Shown piece after piece: positions 1-11,818 of a stretch of 64,000 bases of DNA. The notes below the pieces were generated by a model. It saw nothing but the letters and a program-made list of their open reading frames with translations. It had not been told where the DNA came from and did no database searches. This stretch comes from Rehmannia glutinosa (Eukaryota > Streptophyta > Magnoliopsida > Lamiales > Orobanchaceae): assembly GCA_016081115.2 (NCBI GenBank), contig CM071931.1, positions 16,034,317-16,098,316 of the forward strand. The letters run 5' to 3'. Position numbers and translations under genes: made by a program. Each line of letters begins with the position of its first letter. The stretch's first letter is position 1.

Positions 1-1850
1 TGGAACAACCACTATCCATGTACCAGGTTCCTTGCCACTCAGCTGGTCCTTGAACCTGCATCAAGGAAATCAGTTTTTCGGTACCCATACTTGTTTGGGT
101 CCTGTGGGGTTAGCAATATAAGGTGATCCAACCAACCTATAGCCAAGTGATCTTACTCGAAGAGGTTGCCATCTATCAGTTCCATAATCGTAGTGAATAT
201 TTGCAAATTGTTTGGGAGCTTTAGGCTAATACAACTGTCTCTTTTGCCTGTATGCATGTGGGTGTGCTTGTGCATTTGCTTTCTTAGGAACATAATGAAA
301 CTTTTGTGAATATTGGGCATAGTGTTTGGGTACATATGTGTGCTAATAATGGTTCCTTTGCCTTGTGAATGACCTATTTTGAGTCTGAGGTCTTTGCCAT
401 TTGGGCTTGTATCCCTTACGGCTTGGCTGATATCTCATTTGATTATTCCAATCAGATTGGCTAGGATAATTTCTACCATTCCCATCATATGGCTTTCTCT
501 GGTGAAACCACTGGAGCTTTTGGCAGTTCTGTTTTGATTTCACAGAATACTTTCTGTTTGGAGTCTACTGATGGACTCTTCTGAATTTAGTTTTAGTTGT
601 CCTGTCAGCGTACTCTACTCGCTTCTTGCCTTTGCCTTTGTATCATAGGCCAAAGATGGTTGTGATTGTGTTTGTGAGTGGGTGTGGGTACAACATATGG
701 TGCTTTAGATTTGTAGACTCCCCCATTACTTGAGGATCTTTTTTCCATAATCACTCTTGGAGTCTGAACATGCTCAGAGGAATTGAGTCATATGTTTGTT
801 TTATCTCCACTTTCCTTTTGTATCATTACCAATTCATCCAATGATTTAGATGCATTGGTAAATGATCCAATCACATTTTTCAAATATTTTTTCCTCTTTT
901 CTTGTTTCAGCTAAGTCTGCTTTGGTCTTAGCTATCTTAACATTCAGCTCAATGTTCTCAACAGCCATGTGACCTAGAGTACTCAGCTTTTTAGTCAGCT
1001 GTGAGTTGGCTTTTGAGCTGGTTGTTTTCCTCATTTAAGAGTGTGTGAGAGGTTTTTTACGTGCTCAAAATCTCTCATCATTTTGCCTAATGAATCATAA
1101 AGGTCTATGGGTGATGAAGTATTTGTGTCAATATCACTATCATCATAATTAGAATGAGATGAGTTAGAATGTACCTCATCTTACTGTTCTTTGGCATCTT
1201 GTTCTTTGGCCATGAGGCATATCAAAGCCTTTTCTTCTGTGTCTGAGGAGTAGTCTGCCTCACTGTTGTCGACTCACCGGATCTTTGCACTTGGTCGTGT
1301 CATTTTCAGCCTAATATGGCTTTCTTATTTACTTGTCTCCTTTCTCTCAAGAATTTTCTTTCCTCCTCATTTCTATATTTGTTGATCGGTGGATATGAAC
1401 AATCAACAAAAATGTCCTAGTCACAAAGAATTCCAAAGAGGTTTCTCGCTTTCGATAGTCACTCACACTCTATGATATTTAGTCCTCTCTTGGGTGGTCT
1501 CTCTTCCTTTGCTTTGAAGGTGTCGAGTGTCTCATGGATGATTCACCTTTGTTCCTTTTGTAGTTCTTATTGAAGAACTTGTTGAATCTCTTTACCATAA
1601 GGGCAATCTCCTCTTGGTCAAGGGCTTCCTCGATTCACTCTTTTGGATTCTCCAAATGCCATGAGTGCGCTTGTCTTAGGTACAACTATATCTTCTTGCT
1701 ATTTTCTTCGGTGCTCAAATTCATAATCTTTCGCGTGATCCGAGAATAGCTCATGGTTGGATGTTCTTGTTAAGTCCATTGAATGTCTCAAGGCCATCAC
1801 CTTCATTTCCCACTCACTGGGAGTGACCTCACAAAACATTGTCTTGCTAT
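1..1850 (-). pseudogene. Ty1-copia gag-protease remnant (window-edge truncated)
   Basis: Seen on the minus strand in broken frames. Reading leftwards, a gag segment around 1830 (RSLPSEWEMKV) is followed by YEFEHRRK and a lysine-rich run near 1600 (KRFNKFFNKN). Next comes a degraded zinc knuckle near 1390-1420, then an acidic stretch ending CLMAKEQD near 1200. The linker GPKQVWVPKN lies near 75-105, and the aspartic-protease signature WYMDSGCS lies at about 1-25. This order is that of copia gag followed by protease. Frames shift repeatedly and stops occur (one right after VWVPKN), so it is dead. Integrase and reverse transcriptase would lie left of the window. Confidence 0.8.
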
Positions 1851-3168
1851 TTCATCTCCTTCAAACTCTTGGATTGTTCACACAAACCCTCCAACGAGTA
1901 CAAAGCTTTTGGTTAGAATCGAACCTCACTACACTTCCTTCGACTTTGGAGTGTAGACACCTTGTTCTTTTAATCAAGTTTTCCTCTTCAACAGCTTTGA
2001 AGTTATCTTTCCTTCACCGAATATGTTGGATTGATTTTCTTCAAGTTTTGGTTTAAGGAAAGTATTGAATGCTTGGGAGATATTATGCTTTGATTGCTTG
2101 ATGTCTCTTGTGTGTCTCAGTTGCATAAGTCGATCATCTCTCTCTTATATTCCTCACCTTTTATAGTGCCTATTTGAAAAATATATCCGTTGAAGAGATA
2201 GATGTATTTTTCAAACTACACTTTGAGGTCGTTGGCTTGTCTTGTCTTGCGCTTTGATGTAGATCGATCTTTAAATTTAATGTTTTGCGCCTTTCCTTAA
2301 ACTCGCGGGTTTTCGTGGGATATCCTATTGGTTCCTTGCTTTTGCACTCTTTCAAAGAAACAACTTTAAGGATGGCAATCGACACATACCTACTTTTAGC
2401 AAACATTTGACTTTGCTTGACAACGGATCTCTTGACTTTCTTTGATCTTTTTCATTGCATAACCCTTTGATAGTCAACTCCACTTATCTTGAGTGACTCA
2501 CCACGATCCATTGACCGAGACAACTTTTTTCACACTTGACCGAGACTTCATCGCACTTCACTCACCGCCACTCACCTCGGTTCTTCTTTTCGATCTTGAT
2601 CAACTCTTGTATTCTTTAACTTGGTTGCTTCCACTCGGCCAAGAATTTGAGTCCTGCAAAAGCCAATCGTGTGATCAATGCCTAGCTTGAATCGTCACCA
2701 TTTTGTAATAAAGTCATCACACATTAGTGGATTGAGAAGAGTGGATTAGAAGATTACCCCATCTTCAACCACTATAAAATTGCTTTGTGCCATTTACATC
2801 CAACACACTTTTATTCTTGCATATCTATATTGATGTTTGTTTAATTTGCTAAGTCAATTGATAATAACAATGCTTAAAACAAGTGTTGAAAAACATATTT
2901 CAAACAAGGTTAAAAGTCTTCCGTCCGTAAAAACCAAGTCTATCAATATTTAAAGAGTTAATTGAATCAACTGAAGTTATCTTATCAACACTCGATGTAG
3001 TCATTTTAGTGGCTAACTCTGTTGTGTAAGTAAAATAAGTTGTCCACCAAGGACCCAGCTGACTTGTGGTTAAAACTCTGACTTTAAAAGGACTAAATCG
3101 AAGAGTTGGTAAAGCCTATTCAACCCACCCTTCTAGACTTTACTTTATCACCCCTTGGGACCTACAAG
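1850..3168 (+). repeat. Probable copia LTR / 5' leader region
   Basis: No gene here. The right edge is set by a primer-binding site at 3169, directly after the run ending in acctacaag. A TATA-like ctataaaat near 2774 followed by a leader is consistent with an LTR promoter reading rightwards. The left edge is not visible and is only inferred. No second LTR copy exists in the window to confirm the ends, so treat the limits as approximate. Confidence 0.45.
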
Positions 3169-3181
3169 TGGTATCGAGAGC
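3169..3181 (+). other. Primer-binding site-like sequence (tRNA-iMet type)
   Basis: TGGTATCGAGAGC matches the usual plant copia PBS TGGTATCAGAGC apart from one shifted base. It lies between the inferred LTR end and the gag start at 3290. Confidence 0.65.
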
Positions 3182-3289
3182 GGTTGGTTCATTGAGCCTT
3201 CCGTGACCGTTCTCGAATCGATCTCAATCTTTTTCAAAGGATACAACACTTGCGCTTTAAAGCTTTTCTTACAAAACAAGTTATTATCA

Positions 3290-3940
3290 TGGAAGCAAAT
3301 CTAACACGATTCCTATATTTATCGTCGTGGAATTCGATGATTGGAAAATATGCATGCATGCACATCTTTCACCTTTTACACAATGATATGTGGTTCGTCA
3401 TTGAGGATGGGCCACTATAAATAATGAAAGTGAACACAATCAAGTTAGGGCTCCCGCTTCTTGAAAGCTAATGTTGTTGCTATCACGCACTCCGCAACTG
3501 AGGAGAGGATGTTGCGCTCCCGCCGCACGAGGCGCACGTGTCAGTTTTGTCCCATGTGCTTGCCGCACCAAGACCACCATGGTCGAGAAGCCTCGATGTG
3601 AGTGGACAAACGAGGATAGAAAAATATACAACTTGGATAATATTTCCAAGGACATTTGTATAGAACCCTCAACAAAACCATGTTCAACAAAGTGAATCGT
3701 GAAGAACGGCTAAAGACATTTGGGAAAAAACCGACTTTAATTTGTGAAGGATCCGATCAAATTAAAGAAAATAAATTAGTTGTTGTTGTACGTAAATTTG
3801 AAAATTTCAAAATGCTTGTAGGTGAAAAGTCGGATCACCGGATGTTAGATTCACAAAGATAACAAATGAGCTCTCACTCTGGGCAAAGAATACACACGAG
3901 AAAGAAATATGTATGAAGATACTATATAGATCTCTATCTA
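3290..3940 (+). pseudogene. Ty1-copia gag N-terminal half (SIRE/Maximus-like), decayed
   Basis: An ATG at 3290 begins MEANLTR. After a frame change the typical gag start follows: FDDWKICMHAHLSPLHNDMW, then FVIEDGP. Further on are EWTNEDRKIYNLDN (near 3600), LICEGSDQIKENKL (near 3740), KFENFKM, and RFTKITNELS (near 3855), ending around KILYRSLS near 3935. At least three frame changes and an unaligned GC-rich stretch (3440-3590) break it. It covers the part of gag that the minus-strand piece at 1-1850 lacks. Confidence 0.75.
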
Positions 3941-4300
3941 TTACAAGTTGATTTATAGTAGAATTGGGGTGCCAAATCTAAGTTTTGTATGGTATCATCA
4001 AAATCTATTACATAAATTTCCCAACACACGGTTTGATACAATTCTCTATTTTGAAACCTTAAACCAACAGTTTCGTCGGGTTTTTTCTCATATTTTTTCC
4101 TCACATATAAATACCCCCACCATTGGTTTACACCAACACTCTTCTAATCTCTATCTCTCTAATCTCTCCTACACAATTTCAAATTTAATTACATTATTTC
4201 AAGTTTCAAATTCCAATAATTGTTGGTAAATAATGTTTCAAATTCCAATAATTGTTGGTTATTTATTTAGTTTCTATAATTCTATTTTGGTTTCATAAAG
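3941..4300. other. Non-coding stretch with a TATA-like motif
   Basis: No gene is seen. A promoter-like acatataaataccc lies near 4105, followed by a CT-rich leader-like run (tctctaatctctcc). A 24-bp direct repeat containing tttcaaattccaataattg occurs twice between 4203 and 4255. No coding sequence follows in frame, so a promoter role is speculative. Confidence 0.3.
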
Positions 4301-6712
4301 CAAAACAAAAATGGCAAGGCAAGGTGGATCTAAATATTAGAATTAAGTTGAAGCCCGATTTCTTTTATTCTTCCCTTAATAGAATCAATAGCTGGAAAAT
4401 AGATTTCTCTCCACAGCAGGGGAAGAAGTGATGATCAAAGTTGTCCTTAATGCTCTTCCAGTTTATGTGATGTCCATCTTTAAGCTACCAGTGAGAACTG
4501 GCAAGGAATTGAGTAGCTTGTTTGCTAATTTTTGGTGGGAATTATCAGAAAAGAATTCAAACAAAATCTATTGGAAATCTTGGAGCAAGTTGTATGTGAA
4601 TAAGGAGGAAGGAGGACTGAGATTCAAAGACCTACAGCTGTTCAATGAGGCTATGATGGTCAAACAACTCTGGAGAATCCTAACCATGCCAAATCTGCTT
4701 GTAAGCAAAGTTTTCAAGACTAAATACTTTGCTAAAGGTAATTTTTTTGAGGTCATCTAAGCCTAATGATTCCTGGATGTGGAGAAGTTGGATGAAATCT
4801 AGAGACACATTGAAAAAAAGGTTGAGATTTCAAGTTGGTAATGGAAATTCTATTAATATTTGGAAGTCACCTTGGATTCCTAAGGCTACTAACTTCAAGC
4901 CTGGGAGAGATGTATATAAAATCAATGGTCCTGTGTGGGTTAAGTAGGGATGGCCAAATGGAACCAAAACAACCAGAATCGAAACCGTGGTCAATAGTTG
5001 TGGGAACCGTTGATCGGTCATATGTTCCAAAATGAGAACCGAAACCATGTAGGCTGGTTCCGATTCGGTTCCTTGGTCTCAAAAATCGTGGGAACCGGAT
5101 GTGTGAATCGGTTAGAACCATCGGTTTCAAAGTTAAAACCAATTTTTTTTATTTTTATTTGGTAAAATATGCTATAAGAAGTGTTAAATGTTTATTATGA
5201 TGTTTTATATTCATAACCACATGAGACAATTTTAAACCAAATGTGGTAAGAAAACTATATGAACTTTGATTACTTTATGCTCTAATACTATATATAGTCA
5301 ATTTAATATTATTATTAATATTAAGTACAAAACTCAATTCAATATTAAGTCCAAGTCTTTTTCTTTATTTTCTCTTTTTTTGAAATTGAAATTGATAAGT
5401 CATTTAAAAAAATAAAAAATTATCAAAATATAAACAAATGGTTCCGGTTAAAACCAACCTAACCATGAAAGAACCGTGAAAGAACCAGGTTCCAAACCGT
5501 AATCGAATCGCTTCGGTTTTTTGGAACCGAACCGCCCCCGTGAGGCGGCGGTTCTCGTTCCGATTCCTCCAAAATGAGGAATCGGAACCGGGGGTTTTGG
5601 GAACCGGAATCGGGATTCGAACCGTGACCACCCATAGGGTTAAGGAGCTGATTAATGAGGAGGATTACGCTTGGAATGAGGAACTTATAAGAGCTGCCTT
5701 TTTAGAGTTGGATTCTAACTTTATTCTGAGTATCACTGGTTTGGATGCTGATAAAAAAGATAAGTTATGGTAGCATTTTGATAAGAAGGGTGAGCTTTCT
5801 GTTAAATCTGTTTATGGTTTACTTATGAATGATAAGCTGTGTGGGATGAACGTGGCTGAGAGTAGTGAGGATCACCATAGGAATATTTGCACCAGGAATC
5901 GTAGTTGGAGGTTGGGTGTTAAGGAAAAAACTAAACATTTTATTGTGGAAATGCTATAATGAGATTCTCCCAGCTAATATGACTCTCCAAAAGAGAGGGT
6001 TGGATGTAGATGTTGTTTGTTAGTTATGTGGGGGAAGCTGAAGAGACAATTGAACATATCTTCTTTTTTTGTCATAGAGCTCAAAAAAATGGAAAACGCC
6101 TCCCATTCAGTGGGATGGACTAGCCAATGAAACTATATTTTCGGGCTGGTGGAGCTTGATGTGTAATGCTAAGCATAGTCCTTGGTTTGAAGAGCGTCTC
6201 CAACTCACTTTGTATATGCTTTGGTGGCTTTGGAAGATTAGAAATCTTTGGGTCTTTAAAAAGGAATGAATTGCGATATTAATATTGTTGAGGGGGATGT
6301 TAGCGAGTGGAGAGAATTTCAAGATTCCGAATTGTGCTTAAAGGGATTTAAGGTCTGCGATTCTTTTGGTAGGATGAAATCGATGTCAAAATGTTTCATT
6401 TGATCATATTTGTTCCGTGCTCGATTTTCATTAGATTGTTTGTCTCATGGATTGGTTTCTTCCTTTGGTTTGTGGTATCTTCTTTGGTTCGACTCGATGG
6501 ATTGGCTACAAGTCTCTGTTTTAAGTTTATAGCCTTGTAGTTAGTTCGTCGGTTTTTATTTTGTGATTTTGGGGAATTTGCCTCGTCTGACATCCCTTAG
6601 TTGGATGATTCTCCTATTGCTTTTGGAAAATCTCTTGTATCCAAAAAGAAGTTGGACCTTTCAGTTGTAATTCTTTGAGTTTTAATTTATCTCTATCGTT
6701 TCGGAAGAAAAA
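4300..6712 (+). pseudogene. L1-type LINE, 5'-truncated 3' end (RT C-terminus and zf-RVT)
   Basis: The coding remnant resembles the end of plant L1 ORF2. It includes WKIDF then LSTAGEEVMIKVVLNALPVY (near 4400), the usual reverse-transcriptase thumb/linker EEGGLRFKDLQLFNEAMM (near 4610), GNGNSINIWKSPWIP (near 4840), the zf-RVT region HFDKKGELSVKSVYGLLMN (near 5780), CGEAEETIEHIFFFC (near 6030), and a terminal WWLWKIRN (near 6220). The RT catalytic core and endonuclease are missing, as is usual for 5'-truncated LINEs. Stops and frame changes show it is dead. It is interrupted at 4945-5636 by a MITE. Confidence 0.85.
4945..5636. mobile_element. hAT-type MITE inserted in the LINE
   Basis: 692 bp flanked by identical 8-bp copies of GGGTTAAG (4937-4944 and 5637-5644). 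Ends are imperfect inverted repeats: TAGGGATGGCCA on the left and TATGGGTGGTCA on the reverse complement of the right. The interior is rich in GAACCG/CGGTTC motifs near both ends and AT-rich in the middle. The LINE frame runs into it at NGPVWVK and resumes after it at VKELINEEDYAW. A related copy lies at 19664-20147. Confidence 0.88.
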
Positions 6713-7198
6713 AATCATATTTTGTTTAAACACAAAGGGGATAGTAGAGGTGGAGAATCGAACCCTCGACCAAGGGTTTTAAGAATAAACTAGGATGTCA
6801 TCAGAAAACATGGGTCTTGACTTGTTTTTTTTTTCAAAAGTTGTAATTTGTAAGATTTTATTTTGTAGGTAAATTGTAATTTTATTTTTTTATTTTTTAT
6901 AATTTGTAAATCATAAATCAAATCTTAAAGTTAAATATTTTTCCAAACTTTTGAGTTTCTTTCATTCATTTTTAACTCAAGAAAAAACCTCAATAGTTCA
7001 TATTAATTTATAATTCAATTCAAAAAACATAACAAAAAATGAACAAATAAAATCATGTAAACCGGTAGTTCAAACCGTAAACACCAGTTCATGAACCGTA
7101 ATCGAAACCGTTAAATAGGTGGCTCGATTCGGTTCCAACTTCCACGGTTTTTTGAACCGGTGATTCCAAACCATTGAGCACCGACACGTCTACTAGTT
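6713..7198. repeat. Decayed GAACCG-rich repeat (probable MITE remnant)
   Basis: No gene. The right part (7060-7175) carries the same GAACCG / accgtaatcgaaaccg wording as the MITEs at 4945-5636 and 19664-20147, after an AT-rich stretch. Neither end nor a TSD can be assigned with confidence. Its right end was the target of the SINE insertion. Confidence 0.4.
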
Positions 7199-7429
7199 TT
7201 TTTTTTTTTTTTTTTTGATAACTGGGGAACTCACCCGCTACTCTTCGAAATCAAGACGGATAAACCCTCTTTGGGCCGGACGTTAGCCTTTCTTCAACTA
7301 CGCCAACTGTAAACCACACTGTGCAGTTCCCGCGATGTGCTCAACCAAGAAAGTATTGGTAGGGAATCGAACTCGTGACCTTTCGGTCCCCGCTCCACCT
7401 ACTCCACCAACTCTGCTTTCCTTGCGGGT
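7199..7429 (-). mobile_element. tRNA-derived SINE, full length with poly(A) and 16-bp TSD
   Basis: Reading the minus strand from 7429: a tRNA-like head with box A-like GCAGAGTTGGTGGAG and box B-like GGTCACGAGTTCGATTCC, a tRNA-unrelated body, and a 3' poly(A) (seen as poly-T from 7199). The element is flanked by perfect direct repeats GACACGTCTACTAGTT at 7183-7198 and 7430-7445, the hallmark of LINE-mediated retroposition. It sits about 200 bp upstream of the bL35c start codon. Confidence 0.9.
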
Positions 7430-7445
7430 GACACGTCTACTAGTT

Positions 7446-7644
7446 ACCCTACGGTAGGGTAAATTGGGATTTACCCTTGTTAGTTGTTAATATGTCTCTG
7501 AGTTTTGGTTACCCCATTTCATTTCCAATTACTGAAACAAGATTTGAGGTTCCCAATCGTCTGTGGACAAAACTGGTTGCCACACCCCTTTATCCATAAA
7601 CACAAACTCTCAAGAAAAACCATAACTGCTTCGAAAGAGCTAAC
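7446..7644 (+). promoter_or_regulatory. Upstream/leader region of bL35c
   Basis: About 200 bp between the SINE TSD and the ATG. It begins with a small perfect inverted repeat, ACCCTACGGTAGGGT. No clear TATA box is seen. The region just before the ATG (ccataaacacaaactctcaagaaaaacc) looks like a typical A-rich plant leader. Confidence 0.35.
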
Positions 7645-10221
7645 ATGGCTACATCAACAATGGCTACCACTGTGTTTTCCTTTGGTTTGAAATCTTCTTC
7701 TCCACACAAAGTTATCCGATCAGTAACAGTTCCATTTACACCCTTCGTCAATAAACACACATTTTCTCTCAACCTCAGTTCCTCGCACTCTATTTGCGGG
7801 CTTCGCCCCCTTGTTCTTAGCAAAAAAATTACTATTGCCAGTCCCGTTCAGAGAAATTCACAGCCGCTGACGGTTGTGTGTGCGAAGGGCTACAAAATGA
7901 AGACCCACAAGGCAATTATTTATACTTGCTTTTATATGGCGTGTTTGGTTTGAATTTCAATTGGTGTGTGTGTTTGTGTGTTTATTTTGTGTTTTAATCG
8001 TGATGTTGTTTAAATTGGGATTTTAGGCTTCTGCTAAGCGGTTTCGTGTTACGGGGAGTGGGAAGATATTGAGGAGGAGAGCAGGGAAGCAGCATTTGCT
8101 CAGGAAGAAGAATACTAAGAGGAGAACTAGACTCTCTAAAATGGTTTGAGTTTTTTGGGCTCATTTTCTCTTGATTTTTCTGCTTTTTTGTTTAAATGTG
8201 AACAGTTGAGTTTACCTTACTTTTGGTATTATCTTCATTGGGCACTGATTATTCACCCTTTTATAGCCAGTATGGTGGTAATAGCTGAAAATATTTGTAG
8301 CAAATGGATGAAATGAAATTGATGTTAAAGTTTGAATTAGATTTTAGTTTTATTCATTGGTATTTGGAAAAAAAAAAAAAAAAAAACAGGATTTTGAAAT
8401 GCAAATAATATATATCTGAGATTACTGATTAAAGAAGAATTCTTGGCATCAAGGAGGGAGGGTATGGAAGATGAGTAATTGGAGAAATTCATCTGAAAAA
8501 TATAACAGCAAGCACTTTAGATAATGTCACATTTCTTATAGAGCATCAATGAATATCCTTAGAGGACAAGAAGAGTTCCATTGACTAGAGTTATTTTTGA
8601 CGGTTAAAGAGTAGGAGTGATGTAGAAATCAGGAACTAATAGGTTTTCAACTGGTTCTAGTGGGATAAATTGGTTGTCAGGGTTTGCTGAATGAACTTTA
8701 TTATGAAGTTAGAAAGAAAAGGGTTAGTAATTTTTAAAGATTTTCCTAAACAATGAAGTTCAGGTTTAAGAACATTTGAAATTGAGAGCTCCATACACGG
8801 ATATTAAAGTCGTGAAAACAGTTGCATAGGAATATCATTCAAGTTTTTTTTCTGAAAAGGTACAGAGTTTGTCGTGGCACACAACAGGTTTTGATGGTGA
8901 CCTTTATATATGGGCATGTACCTCATTTCGGTGGAATTTAGTACAATTTTGCTTAGTAAGGGAAAATTAATTTTGAAAGACATGCTTGGAAGAGGTCAAT
9001 CAATCTGTAACGTAGCTATGAAGTGGATATTATTTTGGGAATTTTATAATTTTCTCTTGATGAGAGGAATGGCATATGCCAAATGTTTGTATACTTTTTG
9101 CGATAAAGCAAAATAGTCTGAAGAATGTTAATCCATGCTCTGCTGTCCAACTATTGTCGATTCCTTAAGTTCATTTTAGCTTCAGCATATGCGCTTCCTA
9201 TCATCTTGCTGTTAATTATGGAGGTTTGTGGTCGAACAATTTTGTTGAAATGGGATATGGATATATTTTCAGAAACATGTTCCTAAATTCATACATGTGT
9301 AATTTCGTGGTAACTCTGGTCATTAATTTTATCGATTTTATGGAGTTGAGGGGTGGCTGCTGCTAGTGCCCCCTTGGGGTATGAGTTGGAGTTTCTGTAT
9401 TGGCCACTGTTGCCTAACTAGACATTAATGTGAAATCATGTTATTGCATGGATAATAATCATATTTGTTGTTTAAAGCCACTATTTGATTATCTTCTGCA
9501 GAAATCATTCGTTACATGTAAGTACTCAAGGTGTGAGAAAGACTTGGCTTTCTTAAAATTGTCCCTTTTAGTCAACATCTTTTGTTTCCAGTCTCCAAGT
9601 AGACCTGTGTGCACAAAGTCGCCTCCTTGAATAAGCATACAAGTAATTAATTAAGACACAGATTGAAATTCATATTCTAAATGTACTATGATTGGAGCTC
9701 ATATTGGTGATTTACATAAATAGAAAAACAATGGATATGAATGGGACAGAATTATTTCAACCCTTGTTGATATGTATGCATAGCAAGGTGGTCAAAACAC
9801 CAGGTTTTTAAGTTCAACCCGCTGGGGTTGGCAGATTAAGCTAAACCACTTAAAGGAAATAAAGGAGAAATGAATATATCAAATAGTTTCGTCGACTCTT
9901 GCTGATATTATGTGAATATGTTGCAAAAGTGTGCTCACCCAAAATCCTGCACTCTAACTCATTGGGCAGATAAGCAGTAAATGCTTCAAAACGCCCCGAG
10001 TTAACTGCTAACCCACTCGACTGATTTTTCTTTTTCATTCTTTTCCTTGCAATCGTGCTTTTTCACACCACTTACCTTATGAATTAGTCGCCGCTTTGTG
10101 GCCAACACTATGCTCTCTCTTACGTCTATATGTTTGTTATGTACAGATGCAAGTGGATCGCAGTGATTATAACAATGTGATAGGTGCTTTGCCGTATTTG
10201 AAAGTAAACCGTTCGAACTAA
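7645..10221 (+). CDS. PRPL35: Chloroplast ribosomal protein bL35c (50S L35), three exons
   Basis: Exons 7645-7911, 8027-8143 and 10147-10221 join to 152 codons plus stop. Residues 1 to about 82 are a Ser/Thr-rich, acid-poor chloroplast transit peptide. The mature part starts around the conserved bL35 core KMKTHKASAKRF, followed by RVTGSGKILRRR, GKQHLL and KRRTRLSK, and ends ALPYLKVNRSN. The product is a basic protein of the plastid 50S subunit, encoded in the nucleus and imported. Intron 1 (7912-8026) is GC-AG: exon ...ACAAG followed by GCAATT, ending TTTTAG. No GT donor nearby keeps the conserved HKASAK join. Intron 2 is 2.0 kb, GT-AG, and ends GTACAG. Both joins are phase 0. The frame is intact. 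Confidence 0.93.
8144..10146 (+). other. Intron 2 of bL35c (non-coding)
   Basis: Long GTTTGA...GTACAG intron. It holds a poly(A) run near 8369-8387. I see no transposon ends with a TSD and no coding sequence on either strand that resembles a known protein. Confidence 0.75.
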
Positions 10222-10634
10222 AGCGGATGGATTCTGTCATGCACTAATATGTAGAGCTTGTTGTTTCATTACTAGGGGTATTCTCACTTTTTGTTAGGGG
10301 ATTGCAATAGCCCCTCAACTTCAGTGATCTGTTCATTTTCTTTTTCTCTCTTGTATCATTTTGCTTTCCAAATGCATAATGGTTAATTTGTTATGAGCAT
10401 TACTTTTTAGCTGCTTCAGCTTGGTTATTTAACCGATTATTCTTTTATTGTGAAGATTTTGTTAGATTATCTTGGTATTGTCTTGCTCTTAGTTCTATGG
10501 TTGTAAATGGGACCATTAATGACCATAGAAAAATTTTAGTCTGCTACCTGAAGCATTTGTTTGCTGCCACTAAGCATGCCGAAATTTTCTCACTAGTCTC
10601 ACTCGTATTGAGATTGGTAATACAGGGACAAAGT
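10222..10634. other. 3' flank of bL35c
   Basis: Presumed 3' UTR and downstream region. AT-rich, no gene seen. It ends at the TSD-like GACAAAGT (10627-10634) of the nested MITE block. Confidence 0.4.
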
Positions 10635-11437
10635 TAGAGATGTTAACTTGGCCCGGATCATTTAGCCCAAAGTCCATTAGGCCTAGCCGATTGCCCACCA
10701 TTAGAGATGTTAAACGGGCTGGCCCTAGCAGTTTCGGGTGGGTCAAACGATCTTTGAGCTAAATGGGCCGGTCTTAAACGTGCTATGTAGAACAGTTCAT
10801 ATCCAAAGAAAGAATAGAAACCCAAATATATATACTATTGTTCTTATTCACTTTTCTTTTCATTTATTTTTGTCAATGAATCTGAATGGAGATTATCAGT
10901 TACATATACAAGGATTGAAATTAAAACGTTGAATAGATTCAAATTTGAGAATTTAAGATTCTTAAATTTGAAGGCAAGAAAATTTGGATAAACCAGGGTT
11001 AGGCAGTTGGTGGGTTTGTTTTCAATTAAGAAAAAGAAATTAATACATAACACGTATCATCGCATGAATGGAGTCGGGCAATTTAGCTATGAATTAGCCC
11101 ATCCTTGTTTTTTTCTTTTAGTTTTTCTCAGACAGAGCTACAATACTGATTACTTTAACAATTGTTGTTTCTGACAACTATATGTACGATGCGATGGATC
11201 ACTATGTGTTCCTCAATCTAATATTCCTTCCTCTTTTCTTTTTTTTTCTTTTAACTACACTACGGATTAGTAATTACTGCTCATCCCAACTAGAAATCTG
11301 GCATTTATTATATTGGGTTCCCCAAACCCATACCTTTCTCTCAAATCCAACCTCCTTTCTAGTTTCTATACACAAAGGCACTCTTCTTGTAAATACAGGA
11401 CTAGTGTGTGTATATATGTATATATATATAGTCAAAG

Positions 11438-11818
11438 TTACAAAATAGGTCTTGTAAATTATACGGCGATAGCAAAATGTCCATTAAAAATCATATTTTG
11501 CAAAAATATCTTGTAATTATATCAAACTCGATTTTAGTCCTAAAATGCACGGTTTGCAAAATGGTCTTGTAACTATATGAAAATCTCAAATTTGGAACTA
11601 ATTTCAATCATGAGATCTATACATGTGGTTCTCAATTATAAGTGAAATTATGACCAAAATTGAAATTTTCATATATTACAATACTATTTCGCAAAATGTG
11701 CATTTTCAAAGGCCAGGATTGAGACGTTTTTATAGTTATAGGACCTTTCAAAGAAAACTTGATTTTTACAAAGACGCGTTTTGCCATCGCTCTATAGTTA
11801 CAAAAATAATTTTGCATT
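11438..11818. mobile_element. Palindromic MITE in tandem unit A
   Basis: Inverted ends: TTACAAAATAGGTCTTGTAA with ACGGCGATAGCAAAA on the left is mirrored by a right end reading, in reverse complement, TGCAAAATTATTTTTGTAAC then GAGCGATGGCAAAACG. Copies sit at equivalent places at about 17532-17925 (unit B) and 20335-20690 (unit C, left end lost). A partial extra copy is at about 18690-18920. No TSD could be fixed. Confidence 0.6.

Noticed and set aside
1757..2056. 99-residue plus-strand frame
   Set aside because: The opposite strand matches copia gag at the left end; the rest is LTR/leader-like with no domain.
3440..3700. Overlapping open frames in a GC-rich patch
   Set aside because: The patch is part of decayed copia gag; EWTNEDRKIYNLDN in the plus frame is gag, and the opposite frame is a shadow.
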